A DNA stretch of 64,000 bases, from assembly GCA_015680685.1 (NCBI GenBank), contig MNCI01008366.1, positions 880,825 through 944,824 of the forward strand, written 5' to 3'. Below, piece by piece: positions 1-11,479 of this stretch (its first letter is position 1; each line of letters starts with the position of its first letter). A program made the position numbers and the translations under genes. The notes beneath the pieces are model-generated. The model saw only the letters and a program-made list of their open reading frames with translations, was not told where the DNA came from and searched no databases. Source of the DNA: Gnetum montanum (lineage: Eukaryota; Streptophyta; Gnetopsida; Gnetales; Gnetaceae).

Positions 1-171
1 CTAGTTCATCATACCTACCACTTCTAATATTTTATCAATAAAACTGAAGCTTTCATGGACTTGTACATCATTTTGTTATATCTCTAAAACTTTATTTGTA
101 ACAAGTTTTAAAGCTTGTTTTGAATTTATTATTACATCAACATTATTGATAAAATGCATTTTGTAAGGCTA
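1..171. other. Flanking AT-rich DNA, nothing recognised
   Basis: This short AT-rich stretch precedes the first base of LTR A. I see no LTR, gag, pol or gene signal in it. It may be the original target of element A or part of another decayed repeat. The five bases before the LTR are GGCTA, but A's 3' LTR is not in the window, so no target duplication can be tested. Confidence 0.4.
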
Positions 172-1029
172 TGATATCAAACATCTGATATCAGAGCCGT
201 GATATTGCGTATCTGATATTGGAGCCCTAGCTACGACATCAGATATCCAATATCATAGGACATGTGCTTGCTTATAAACACGACACTTAGGCACATGATC
301 TAATAAATAATTTAGTCAACCCATATCGAAACTCTTACAGTTTAATTTTGTAGCTTATGATAGAGTGAATGCAAGCATTGTGGTGTTGAGTAGTTGTTCG
401 GAATCTTTATTTGAGTGAAGTGTACTTGGGCACAGTTCATGATGGAAATAAAGATTGAGATTACTTTTCATCATTGCAGCATCTACATAGCTTTACTATT
501 TTACTTAGCATAGTTTTTACTGTTTTCTTACCTTAATCATTTACATTTCCAAGTACTTTACTTTCCTTATTAATTAGTAAAGTGGAATGAGTATGACTGG
601 TTTCGAGCATTTAAGTGTAATTGTTTGGTAACCTAGTAGTGGTTTCACTTGATTCACTTAGTAGTGAACTCACTTGGTAATCCCAGTAATGGTTACATGA
701 GCCCAAGATGTGTACAACAAGCCAGGAATAGATACTCTTCATACTAGGCTAGAGTAGATTGTCTTACTGTTTTCCTTAAACTTAGAATTTTTTTCACACT
801 TCACCATCATAGCTAGGAGACATGGCCAACACAAAATCAATGATTGTATACCTCATAGTGAGTTAAATCATACACATAGATTTTACTAGCTCATGTGGGA
901 ATACAACGATCTTGAACTTTAACCAATTACTAGCATAATCACATTGCCTCGTCCACAAATTACAATCAAGTTATGCATGAACACTTGTAACTTGTATGGT
1001 TGGGTGTTGGATTACTCCACCACTCATCA
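172..1029 (+). repeat. 5' LTR of element A
   Basis: The LTR starts TGATATC and ends ACTCATCA directly before a tRNA-Asp primer-binding site. Its 858 bp fit the other LTRs here. U3 (about 172-265) has several GATATC/GATATT palindromes. A TATA box (TATAAACA) lies at 273-280. The AATAAA signal is in the right arm of a perfect 11-bp inverted repeat (402-412 with 446-456). TTGGTAA-type direct repeats lie at about 627-700. The 5' edge is inferred from length and the TG dinucleotide, since no partner LTR is available. Confidence 0.7.
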
Positions 1030-1048
1030 TTGGTGCCATTGCTAAGGA
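1030..1048 (+). promoter_or_regulatory. Primer-binding site (tRNA-Asp) of element A
   Basis: The sequence TTGGTGCCATTGCTAAGGA follows the LTR end. It resembles the complement of the 3' end of plant tRNA-Asp (TGGCGCCGTTGCCGGGG) with several transitions. In the family this site primes minus-strand DNA synthesis. Confidence 0.75.
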
Positions 1049-1137
1049 CTTGTTAATGTATGTTGAGTAATTGATTATACAAAGTTCGTTATATTTGAAA
1101 TACAAAGTTAAAATCTATAACTGTAACTAAGCACACT

Positions 1138-1721
1138 ATGCCAACGTCTTAAAGGATCTCATATGCTCATCAAAATCCTTACTATCCCAATTTCACCTTC
1201 ATCTTTCATTAGGACAACCAATTAAGGTGGAGAGATCTTCAAGGGAACATTATTCTACCACCAAAATGTTCAACACCCATTATGCTCCAAACTACTCTCA
1301 AGGGGATGAAATTGAGTGAGGCACTTAGAGGGTATCATGTGACTAAACACATGACCAAACCCTATGAGCCCACTGAGGAGCTGTTAAGAAGAGACAAAGT
1401 TGTGGAGACTAGGCATGATTAGAATAAAGGAAAGAAAGCCAACTCTCCTATTATCATGGAAGAGCTTGATGGAGATGAATTCACAGCTGAACAACTTCAC
1501 CAAAACCATGAGTTCCAATCACAAATGCCTATCATCCAATTAGAGGATCTTGTCAATAATCAGTCATGCTCCGACTTAGCAGAGACACTCAAAAGGACAA
1601 TAAAAGAATCATGGCACAAGTAGGACTTAAGGCCAAGAGTTCTTGCTAGATTTCACAAAGAACATTATAGTCATCATAGGAGGATAAGTCGACATTATTC
1701 TTCTATTATTTCATCCACATT
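1138..1721 (+). pseudogene. gag: gag 5' fragment of element A
   Basis: This is the N-terminal part of gag, up to the point where element B inserted. Recognisable pieces are the 'FTFIL..' block and a stretch reading roughly WRDLQGNIILPP, which match the equivalent part of gag in D, G and H. An ATG lies at 1138-1140 where other copies start MSS. The rest is acidic and poorly conserved, and several stops interrupt it. The reading continues at 35547. Confidence 0.6.
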
Positions 1722-2627
1722 TGATGAGCAATGAGTAGACCCTACATCCAAGCATACAAATCACTAAGCACTCACGTGTGATCCTGTTGAATTTTGTGGA
1801 CTGATCACCTTCTAAGTACACTAGTATCTAAGAGGTGAAACTAATCGTTGCAATCATTATCTTTCCAATTACACTTTTGAAATGCAAAGGTATGGTTAAG
1901 TGTAACTGAGGCATATGATTTTCATTATTTTTATGTTTTATGTTCTAAGTTGCCTAAGAATAAAGAATAAAGAATTATATATTTAATTGCTAATTTACTC
2001 TAACCAACTAACATTTAACTAATCCTAACATAAGCATTTGTTTCCACTTGTTGTACACATCCTAAACATGTTTAATGCTATTGGATTATCAAATGTTAAG
2101 TGTTACTAGGATTATTAAGCGCCAAGTGGATGCTCAAAGTGGTTGTACTTATGTGCTTAATCAATCGCTATTTAATATATCTTAATCTAGCTTAAATTAG
2201 CTTAATTTAATTACTTAAAACATCAAAGGAATTTTTAAAAAATATTAAATGCATAAAGAATATAATTAATCTATTTCAAAGTGCTGTAAGGTTTATTAGA
2301 AAGCTTGTCTTTATTGCCACAGATACTGTAGTGCTCAAGTATAATAGTGCTTGAATAAAGATTTGTACACTCTTTGGCTCTTATTGTAAGCATGTAGAAA
2401 ATATTCTAACTTTCAAGTGGAAAAACTACTAGAGCTTCGCTACAACTATGAGACATATCATAAATGCAATTGACAAGCACATATTTATAGGTGAAACAAG
2501 AAGCCTTATTGACTGGTACACGTCAATAGGTCAAATCCTACATCGACAAGATCACGTTAACAACACTCTATTGATGGGATCATATCGATGACATCCCATC
2601 GACGTAGCAAACCATGACGCTTGATCA
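1722..2627 (-). repeat. 3' LTR of element B
   Basis: In plus coordinates it begins TGATGAGCA and ends CTTGATCA, next to a PPT-like CATGGGAGTA on the minus strand. It pairs with 34663-35546. The TATA box on the minus strand (TATAAATA) lies at 2482-2489. U3 has TCGAC/ATCGATG palindromic boxes at about 2520-2605. In one 60-base block around the TATA-distal AATAAA region the two B LTRs differ at 9 positions, 8 of them transitions (counted by eye). Confidence 0.85.
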
Positions 2628-2640
2628 TACTCCCATGACT
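2628..2640 (-). promoter_or_regulatory. 3' polypurine tract of element B
   Basis: On the minus strand the bases before the LTR read AGTCATGGGAGTA, the position and form of the plus-strand primer. Copies C and D have CGTGGGGGTA here. Immediately upstream is the conserved 3' untranslated block that encodes nothing I recognise. Confidence 0.7.
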
Positions 2641-2837
2641 AAATAAAAACTCATCCTCAAGTTCTTTACAAAATTTGGGAAGGTATGGGATTATTGACAC
2701 ACAAAATAAATAGAGAAACTACACAATAAAAACTAAGTGCCCACAATAAATTTTGGGTGTTCAGAATAACAAAATTGAACACCAAGACAAAATTGACAAA
2801 TAAAATTCCTTAGATGGCATAAAGACATTGAAGAAGA

Positions 2838-5647
2838 TTAAAAGATCCCAGGCAATGGAGGTTCTTGATGCTTTGAAGAATCTTCTCAAGCTTCGGGAGC
2901 ATGCAGTGGTTGTGATTATCCTGTGGCAGCTACAACTTTTGGTAAAAGACAAAAGGCATCCAACATTGCCTTCATCTTTTTCTCCTTTCCCCTAGGATCA
3001 TTCACGGTCCATGCAGCATCTCAAATGTGGGCTAGAGTGGGAACATCCTAGGGAAAGGGCATTGCTGGGAACAACTCCTTAACATTGACAAACCAGGTAG
3101 TGAAAAGTTAGCGCTCAACATCGAACATCTTAACTACATTCTATAACCCCTAGTAGTTGTTCATCCTCTTGGTTAGGTTCTCAACAGTTGATTGTTGATT
3201 AGTGAACTTTGCATTGAGAACCTCGAGTTTGGCATTAGCAATCTCAAGCTTCTACTTGATGTCTTTATGATGCTTAAACTTTACTTTGTATAATAAGTAT
3301 GAACTGGCCACTTGTTTCTCCAATTTGAACCATGGCCATCTAGTAGTAAGCATCACTAGATTTGCATAACGAAGATTGACAAGCTACATGTACCCTGTCA
3401 TCTCCTCGATCTATAGCTCTTTTATGTAGATCTCTGCTATGTTATAGTTGTTGAGCTCATCAAAGATAGGTTTCCAAACATCACCTCCTTTCTTGAGCTA
3501 TTGGAGGGCCTCATTGACTTTTGCCTTTGCCATTTGGATGTGTTTCTCATTGATTTCTTTTTGTAGACTAACTTGATCTTTGTAATGGTTATTGACTCTC
3601 TTAAATTTAAGAGCCTTGTTTTCCCAAGCAACTACCTCTATTGCAAATTTTTGGTAAAGGGATTAAACTTTCTTCATGGAGAGATTTCTATTTTTAGCTG
3701 CTAATCTCCTCAATTCATTGTTTACTCTGGCTAGTTGCTCTTGCTGTTGATGGATAAAATCTTGCATCTGCTACTTCTGCGCATCAACATTATGTAGGTG
3801 ATGATTTTCTATGGTCAAAATTGCATTCTCATGAAATTTCTGAACCAAGTCATTTTGAATGATGTATGTTTTGGCATTGGCCATGAACTAGTCAAAGATG
3901 GTCATCTCCTTCTCATTCTCAACCTTTTTGAGCTTGTTTTCAAGCTTCTTGAGGGATTCATACCTTATCAGTGTAGGGTTAAGAAATGTGGGATTAACAA
4001 GACAGGCTCTTAATTCAGCAAGCTTCACAACCAAGCATTGGTTTTATGCTTGGGTTGTTTCAAGTTTTTCCTCCAATATGACGCACTTACCCCTTTCTTC
4101 TAGCAAATTTGGCTGAGTTGTAGTGATTGTGTTTGGAAGGTCAAAGACATCCAGAATCGATTGCTTAGTTCCCACTAGTTGGTCTAGCAACTCCTCATGC
4201 TAGGCTACACTTAATTTACCACTAATTATTCTTACAGATCTGTGCACATCTCTAAGTGCAAAAACATTTAGTACATATGCTACAAGTGCATTAAGTACCT
4301 TAACAATTCTATTAGCAATCACCTTTGCTAATGTCTCCTGCCCATGGTGTTGCATCACCAAGATAGTTAGCCTCTCACTCACCTTCAGATGCATCAAGAA
4401 AGTAGCAGCATTCCTAGATATTTCTAGGAATTGCTACTATTGTGAGAGAGATACTGTTACCTCTCAACTATCAAGCTTTGACCTCATGGGCAACTACATT
4501 CTTTGGATTAAGAAAATTAGCCCACTTTCCTCCATTTGGTTGATTGTTCGAGCTACTTCGTTGAGGTGACTAATCGCTAGGCAATAGATAGATGGATCAT
4601 CATCACTCATTCCTGCTTGCTATTCCTGCTCTCACAAGAGCTACTTTCAGATCTCATGCATGTGCTCAAGGGTAGCGCGGGCCTTCAACATTATTTCGTA
4701 AGTGGGTAATGGAGGTGGTGGTCATTGCTTCTCTTCTTGGATGATCTTGGTAGGCATCTTGTCCTTCATCATCTTTGCCTAAGAAGTGGATGGAGCACAT
4801 CAGATGACATCATTTGTGTAGTGGGTTATTCCTCCCCTTTTACATAATTTCTAGATGAGGCATGGAAAGGGGAGTGCCTTCCTTCCATGCTCATTTTCTT
4901 TAAACTGCTTCTTTATCTCAAGATAGATAAGCTATGGAAGGTTAACCAAGAATCTACATCTTAGAGCAGCACATGCACAATTGGAGAATGTTGTGATCTT
5001 TCTTGGCCTCACCATTGGATTGAGGTGAAAGGCCAAAATTTTGAAGTATCTATGCTTCACCATGGTGAGCACATCAGTCTCCTTACAATCGACTCCATAA
5101 CACTACTATATCCATTTCTTGTTGACATTGAGATCTACTTGCATGGGGGTTTCTTCTAAATTTCCCTAGTTTTTGGTAACCCAAGGGCCTCTGCGATAGC
5201 TTTCATTAACTAAGATACTAAGATGTCCTTGATTTTGATTGTTAAACTAGCCTACTGATTGTTTTGAACAAATATGCTTTTCCCATGTACAACTCCCCAC
5301 TGGAAGTGATTGTGGGCCACATGGGAGAGGTTTGTAGTTGAGTCTTAACTTTTGGAGATGCAAACTTCAAGAAAAGTCCAAAGTTTAACTCTTGAAGCAC
5401 TAATTTATAGACCTTCTTGTTCGTGATTTTCCTAAGGCAAGCTTCTGTTAAGGTAACCTCAAGGTTTGGTTTAGGTTCAAGTGCCTCATCTCGGTGAGAC
5501 TATTCTATCGTGTCCACTTCTTCAGGAATCTATCAAACTGATTCCACTTCAAACTCCTCTCGAAGAGGTCCTGTTGCATGGGTCTTTGCTTGCTCATGGG
5601 GTTATTCTTGATTCCTTCCCATTCTTGGCCATTTGTCCCTTGGTTGA
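2838..5647 (-). pseudogene. Third ORF (ORF3) of element B, main part: globular domain plus coiled coil
   Basis: Read on the minus strand, this continues from the ATG exon at 26307-26352 after removal of element C. Order: a basic N-terminal linker; a globular region (about 4830-5340) aligning with 'AYHLNPTMRPSKVTTF' and 'PINLLQLIYLEIEKHF' of copy H; a Pro-rich hinge (about 4690-4740); then long heptad-rich coiled coil (about 2900-4450). The globular part resembles, by pattern, the plant-specific 'putative plant transposon protein' domain (Pfam PF20167). That is inference from memory of the family, not a search. Many stops and frameshifts. The stop equivalent to that of C and F is at 2838-2840. 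Confidence 0.65.
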
Positions 5648-6520
5648 TGATGAGTCATGAATTGGTTGTGTCGATGAGGCCCTATTGATGCAACATTTGA
5701 TGCATTATCGTGGCCTCATTGACACAGGCTCTATTCTTACCTATAAATATGTGCCAACCCATCATGTTTAGGCATCATTCTATCATAGTTGTGGCAAATC
5801 TCTTGCAGTTTTTCCATTTGAAAGTTAGAATTATTTCCAAGTGCCTGCAGTAGGAGTCATTGAGTGTATAGATCTTTATTTAAGCACTATTGTACTTGAG
5901 CATGATAATGTGTGTGTTAATAAAGATGAGCTTCTTGATAAATCTTGCAGCATTCTCCATAGCTTAAATATTTTATTTATGCATTTAATATTTTCAATTA
6001 TTTATTTAACGTTCCTCAGTAATTAAGCTAATTAAGTAATTAAGCAAGATAAGCTAAATAGCAATTAAGTAAACAAACACATAAGTATGACTGCTTTGAC
6101 CATGCATATGATGTTTAGTAATTCCAACATTATTTAACGCTTGTTAATCTAGCAACGTTATATGTGTTTAGGATGTGTACATTAAGTGGGACCATATACT
6201 TATGTTAGGACTAGTTACATGATAGTTAGGCAACTAGATTAAGGTAGATATTAAATTACTTCATTTCTTACCCTATTTATTTCACGTACTAAAACCATAG
6301 AACACAAAATGATAAAAATCATGTACCTCAATTACACTTAAACCATACCCTTGAGCTTCACAAGTGTAGTTGGGAAGACAACAAATGTTTTCAACACCTA
6401 GTTTACTTCCTAAAAAACTAGTGCATTGAAAACTATAGAGTCCACAGAATTTGACCTGATCGTGCATGAACACTTTGTGATTCGTATGGTTGGGCATAGG
6501 GGTACCTTCACTACTCATCA
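5648..6520 (+). repeat. 5' LTR of element C
   Basis: It starts TGATGAGTCATG and ends ACTCATCA. The TATA box TATAAATA is at 5742-5749. The AATAAA element lies in an inverted repeat (5872-5880 with 5919-5927). U3 holds TCGATGAGGCC-type boxes but fewer than the 3' partner (873 bp here, 933 bp there). In the block 5841-5900 versus 25631-25690 I count 11 differences in 60 bases, all transitions. Confidence 0.88.
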
Positions 6521-6539
6521 TTGGCATTGTTGTTGAGGA
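6521..6539 (+). promoter_or_regulatory. Primer-binding site of element C
   Basis: TTGGCATTGTTGTTGAGGA directly follows the LTR and is a decayed tRNA-Asp complement; the changes are mostly transitions relative to TGGCGCCGTTGCCGGGG. Confidence 0.7.
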
Positions 6540-6670
6540 CTCTTTTTGTTGAAACATGTGCTATCTAGGATTAGTAAACATTATTAATATCGTTGGACAA
6601 ACCCCAATGTCAACATCATTCTCAAATTATATAATTACAAAAGCACACTAATATTTTATTTATTTGAAAA

Positions 6671-8930
6671 ATGTCTTCTTCTCACAGGTATGAAGATGTC
6701 AAACTGCTAGTCCTACAATAGTGCAAGGTAGTATATACTCATCTAGATGAGTATGTGCCTGATTTCACCTTCATGCTACACTAGGATGAACAAATATGAT
6801 GGTGTGATATGGAAGGAAACATTGTAATTCCTTCTGATCAATCTATGCCTATGATATTGCTTCAAACTTTTATGAAGTTAGGAATCCATGATCTTCAAGA
6901 GCAGTACATTGTGCATGATTCCAACTACTAAGACTACTGTCTCACTGAAACACAATGCCAAAGAGATCAACACTAGGAGAAGCAACATGAGTTTGTGAAG
7001 GGGAAGCAGTTCACCAATCCCTTGTTCTTGTTAAACCAAGACAATAATGAGGGCCCTTTCTTTGGAGGATTTCAACATGAAAATTCTCCACCCCTCGATA
7101 CTTGTGATGGAGGTGTGAACTTAAATCTACATTCCACTATTAACAAACTAGGTTAAGGAAAAGATGGTAGTCAAGGTAGGGGCTCAGACAAGTGTTAAGA
7201 TGATAAGAAACCTAACAAATGTGGCCATGACAATGGACGGTAAGTTGGTAGATACCATGATGGTGGAAGTCTTCCCCCTCCTCATCTACATCTTCTTCTT
7301 CCTCTTCTTTTGATTCTAAAAAATGCTATAGAAGAAATAATCGTGAGGGAGGTGGGTAGCAGAACAATAGTACTGATCGCCATGCCCATAATAATCGAAG
7401 GGTTAAAAAAGGACATCATTGGTGACAACAAAATAATGTTGATGATGAGCCTTTACTAGCAACTCAAAACATGCTTAACATTGTAGAGGTAGTCAAGATC
7501 CCAAGTATTTATGTGAAAGATCAAGTTCTTAGATATGAATAATATCCCAAGATTTGAAGGGGGATATAACTCTAATCCACAAAACCATCTATAAGCCTTT
7601 CACAATGCTTGCACCTCACAAAACATAGAGAATGAATAGTAGAAATTGAAGCTATTCCCTAGGACATTCATCAAAGAGGTAGAAAGCTAGTACTAGTCCT
7701 TGGAGCCAGAATCTATCCACTAAAGGAATACAATGCTTGAGCTATTCAATGACAAATAATAGACGTATTCCAGAGTTTCCAATGTAAGAAGGCAAATCCA
7801 AGGCTAGAAATAGGAAACACATGAACCCTTAGATGCCACCAAGGGTAGATATTATTCTCTCATACATCAATGACCAACCATGGTTATTCTTAGAGGAAAC
7901 AACTCTGCCACATCATAGATGAACTCAAAGTAGAAACCAAAAGAACTCTTGGGGTTTATGCCCAAGGGAGACTATTTGAACTAAGAGCTCATAAGTTACA
8001 AAGGCTGATAGAGTAGGTAGTAAAGGAAGAAGGTGAGTTGCCAAAAAGGGAAAGTGCAGAAGAATATAATAGGAACCCTTACATCAAAAAAAGGGAGGTT
8101 TGATTCTATGATAAGGAAGAGTCACCACTTGATGAGGTGGTGTATAGGAAAACCTTGCCTATTCAAAAATTTATTTTTAATATTTCAGTAAAGGTTGATA
8201 AACTTTGGGACTTTTGAGATGAAAAATTCCAAACTATTATGAATATTGCTAAAGAATCCAAAGAGCATAATAGTGATCGTAACTATAGGAGGTGGAAAGA
8301 AGTTGAATGTGCCTACTAGAGAGGTGAGGGCAAGGTTGCTATAGTAGACAAAGTTGTGAAGATAGACTTTGATGATGATGTTGGATGTGACATTTGTCAA
8401 TATGAACATTCAAAGGGATGTTGCCTTATGGTGTTATACTTACAAGAGTCTAGGGATGTGTGTGCTGAATCCTTGACTAGCATGGAGGCAAGCACCCAGA
8501 AGGTTACCTTATCCTTAGGGTAATCCAAGGTAGTTCCACCAGAAACAAAAACCTTACTATCCAAGTGGAGCTCCACCAAAACCATATGAGCAATATTAGT
8601 AGTGGCAACAACCATAGCCATGGGGAATGCCACTGCCAAGACAGCAGTACCCATATAGACAACTAAATCCATATGGGTACTATGTTCAGCAACTTGTTTC
8701 TCCACAAAGTTTTGCTAAGCATGCCTCATTCTTGCATCATTATTACCCTTAAAAGTACCATCAAACTCATTCACCATCTACTCAATGGAAGCACCCATAT
8801 CCATACCACCCTCTACATTTGTTTACACACATCCCTCCACCCTCTACCCAGTTGCCTCTTGCTCCGTCCATGCAGAGTGAAATTCCCCCATAGCCATAAC
8901 AATGAAATGCTATGAGGGTTATAAATTTAC
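6671..8930 (+). pseudogene. gag: gag of element C
   Basis: The start ATG at 6671 opens MSSS-, shared with B, D, G and H. Blocks in order: N-terminal 'DFTFML.. WYGRKHCNSF' equivalent (6760-6900); Ser/His-rich linker (7260-7440); 'PLLATQNMLNIVEVVKIP' (7450-7510); gag core with 'KLKLFP' and 'SLEPES' (about 7540-8010); a Lys-rich helix region; a short zinc knuckle CDICQYEHSKGC (8386-8424); a Pro/Gln-rich tail to about 8900. Gag forms the particle and binds RNA. Several in-frame stops and frameshifts show it is dead. Its length (about 750 codons) is long for Ty3/gypsy but usual for the Athila branch. Confidence 0.7.
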
Positions 8931-9118
8931 AACTGGCCTTCTAGCCAAGTGTCTTGCATAACTGATCTAGGAAATGACCATTTTTCCAACCCAATAGTCC
9001 TCCCAAACCCTCACAACCTAATGTGATTGATCATCCTGTATCTCCAACACCCTTATCCTCTGCATCAAAAACATTCATGAGTCCTTCAAATCAAACGCTA
9101 CCTTAGATTTGCACCATG

Positions 9119-9650
9119 ATGTTAACTCATATTATCTTTGATTAGATCAAGGCTAGCAATCTTTCCATGAAAAGATCTGACCTAAGAAGTCCTTTTATTT
9201 ACTTACAGATCACTAGACATGAGCCATGCAAGGCTCTTCTTAATTCTAGTATTGGTGTCAATCTCATCTCCCATGACATGTACAAGGCCTAGAACCTACC
9301 ATCATTCAAGAAGAGCAATATCTATTTGAAATTGGTATACCAGTCAATCACTACTTCTTTGGGGTTAGTGGAGGAGATTGTAATCACAATTTGTGGATAG
9401 TCCTATCTTGTTGATTTTTTGGTGATCAAAGTTAAAAACTGTAAAGGCGACTTCCCCATTGTTATGGAACATGCATGGTTAAGCATTGTTGATGCCCAAA
9501 TGGGCATCAGGGACCTCTCCTTGCAAATATCCAAAGAAAATGAATTTGAATAGCTTGAGAAAAAGAGAGTTCCATGCATTGTGTATAGCGATAATAGGTG
9601 CAATTGCATGCAAAAAATCTATTCCATTTAAAGTAGATTCATCAAAGCAT
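9119..9650 (+). pseudogene. pol: Protease region of element C
   Basis: An aspartic protease of the retropepsin fold follows gag after a linker. The catalytic DSG of copy D (LLDSGSGVNLIS) is here LLNSSIGVNLIS, so the aspartate is Asn and the glycine Ser, which would abolish activity. Downstream blocks 'GLVEEIVITICG' and 'FPIVMEHAWL' (about 9360-9480) are the flap side and the usual 'DFPIIMGRAWL' motif. Stops interrupt the frame. Confidence 0.72.
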
Positions 9651-9733
9651 CCAATCAGTATGCACATGAAACTAATATTCAAAGGTGTCTATATGTAGCA
9701 ACCACAAAATAGAAGGGCACCTAGTGGCTAACA

Positions 9734-10660
9734 ATGAACTCTAATAGCAACACATTATGCATGGAACCTACTAAGAGCTTGACATGTGCCTATGTCAAAA
9801 GCATGGATGAACTTAAGCAAGTTCATCACCAACTCTCTAATGATGAAGATGATGATACCTATTGGGGAGAGTTGGAAATCCCTAATAATTTCAGGCAAGA
9901 GCCCTTAGAGTTAAAAACTCTATTAGCCAGCATGGAGTATGCATTTTTAAGCAATGGCAAGTTGGTTATCATCAATGCAAATCTTGCTCCTGAACAAAAA
10001 GACAAGCTATTGAAGATGGTCAACAAATGGCCAATAGCCTTTGCTTGGTTATATTTTGAGCTAACTAGAATCAATCCAAGGATATGCTAGCATCACATTT
10101 ACACTAGCCTAGCCATGAAGCCAAGAAAGAAGCCACAAAGATAGTTGAACCCCAAGTTGAAGTAGATTGTCAAAGAGGGAATAAAATTACTCCTCAAGGT
10201 GGGGTTCATTTATCCTATCATGGATAGTAAGTGGATCAGCCCTCATAATTGTGCCAAAGAAAGGTGATAAGTGGCAGGTCTGCATCAACTTTAGGCTATT
10301 AAATATGACAACATTTAAAGATCATTTTCCATTATCATTTTTGAACCAAGTGTTGGACACTATATTTGGGCATTATTATTATAGCTTCTTGAATGGTTAT
10401 AGTGGCTATAACCAAATCTAGATTGCACTAGAAGATTATGCCAAAAAAAACATTAATGAGTCCATGGGGGACTTTTGCATATTGTAAGATGTCGTTCAGT
10501 TTGTGTAATGCTCTGACAACATTTCAATGCCTGGTCCTTAGTATTTTTCAACAGCAAATTGGTAGTGGGGTAAAGGTCTTGATGGATGACTTCTCTACCT
10601 ATGGGGCTACATTTAAGCAAGCCTTGGATTGCCTTGAGTAAGTACTAAAAAGATGTGTTA
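9734..10660 (+). pseudogene. pol: Reverse transcriptase of element C, with its N-terminal connector
   Basis: 9734-10090 is an open 118-codon stretch of the connector typical of Athila-type pol ('LELKTLLASMEYAFL', 'LAPEQKDKLLKMVNKW'). The RT palm and fingers follow with frameshifts: 'GFIYPIMDSKWISP' (about 10205-10240), 'SPWGTFAYCKMSFSLCNA' (10455-10515) and the active-site box VLMDDFSTYG (about 10573-10605), which keeps both aspartates. The RT makes DNA from the element RNA. Dead because of frameshifts and stops. Confidence 0.8.
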
Positions 10661-10939
10661 AAACAAACCTTTGGCTCAATTAGCAAAAAAGCCATTTAAT
10701 GGTCCAAGGAGGCATAGTACTAGGGCATAGAATTACTTAGGCAGGGATTGACGTAGATCCAGAAAAGATAAGGGTTATCCAAGGAATCACACACTAACGA
10801 GATATAGTCAAAGATGTTTGATCATTCCTTGGACACACTGGCTACTATCGATGGTTTATAGATAATTTCTCTAAGATGGCAAAGCCCTTAGTCGAGCTTA
10901 GACAGAAAAATGTTCCATTCATCTAGACCAAAAAGTGTC

Positions 10940-11345
10940 CCATTCTACAGGCACTAGACTAGTCTAGACCATTTTATATAATGAAAAATGCATCTAATTA
11001 TGCCTTGGGATCCATTCTTACATAGTTGGACAATAAGAAACATCCATATTACATCCACTGCATGAGTTGAAGCATTGTGGGTACATAGTTGAATTACATC
11101 ACAACTAAGAAAGAACTAATGGTAGTGGTGTATGTTCTTAAAAAGTTTAGGCACTATGTTCTTGGCTATAAGGTGTTTATGCACATAGATCATAGTGCCA
11201 TTTGCTTCCTAATGAACAAGCTAATGGTGATCTCTTGTATCATACAGTGGTTGGTGATCTTGTAGGAACTGGATCTTACAATGGTAGATCAAAAAGGGAT
11301 TGAGAATGTGATCATTGACCATCTCTCTCAATTAAGATGGGATAA
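10940..11345 (+). pseudogene. pol: RNase H of element C
   Basis: Recognisable by 'NASNYALGSILT' (first catalytic Asp replaced by Asn), 'KKELMVVVYVLKKFRHYV' (Glu), 'FMHIDHSAICFLMNK' (Asp) and 'TMVDQKGIENVIIDHLSQL' at the end. RNase H removes RNA from the RNA/DNA hybrid. Stops interrupt it. Confidence 0.78.
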
Positions 11346-11479
11346 CAAAGAGGAGGCAAGCCCACCCTTTGATCAATTTTCAAACGAACTCCTCTTTACA
11401 AGAGCAATAAATGAACAAATGCCTACAAAAACAAAATGGTATGATGGCCTCCTTACTTACCTTCTCACTTAGGAGATGC

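Noticed and set aside
1717-1721. ACATT and GAATC as the target duplication of B
   Set aside because: Only two of five bases agree; boundaries of B rest on LTR ends, PPT, PBS and continuity of A gag.
8397-8705. A 102-codon minus-strand frame
   Set aside because: It is antisense to the Pro/Gln-rich tail of gag of C.
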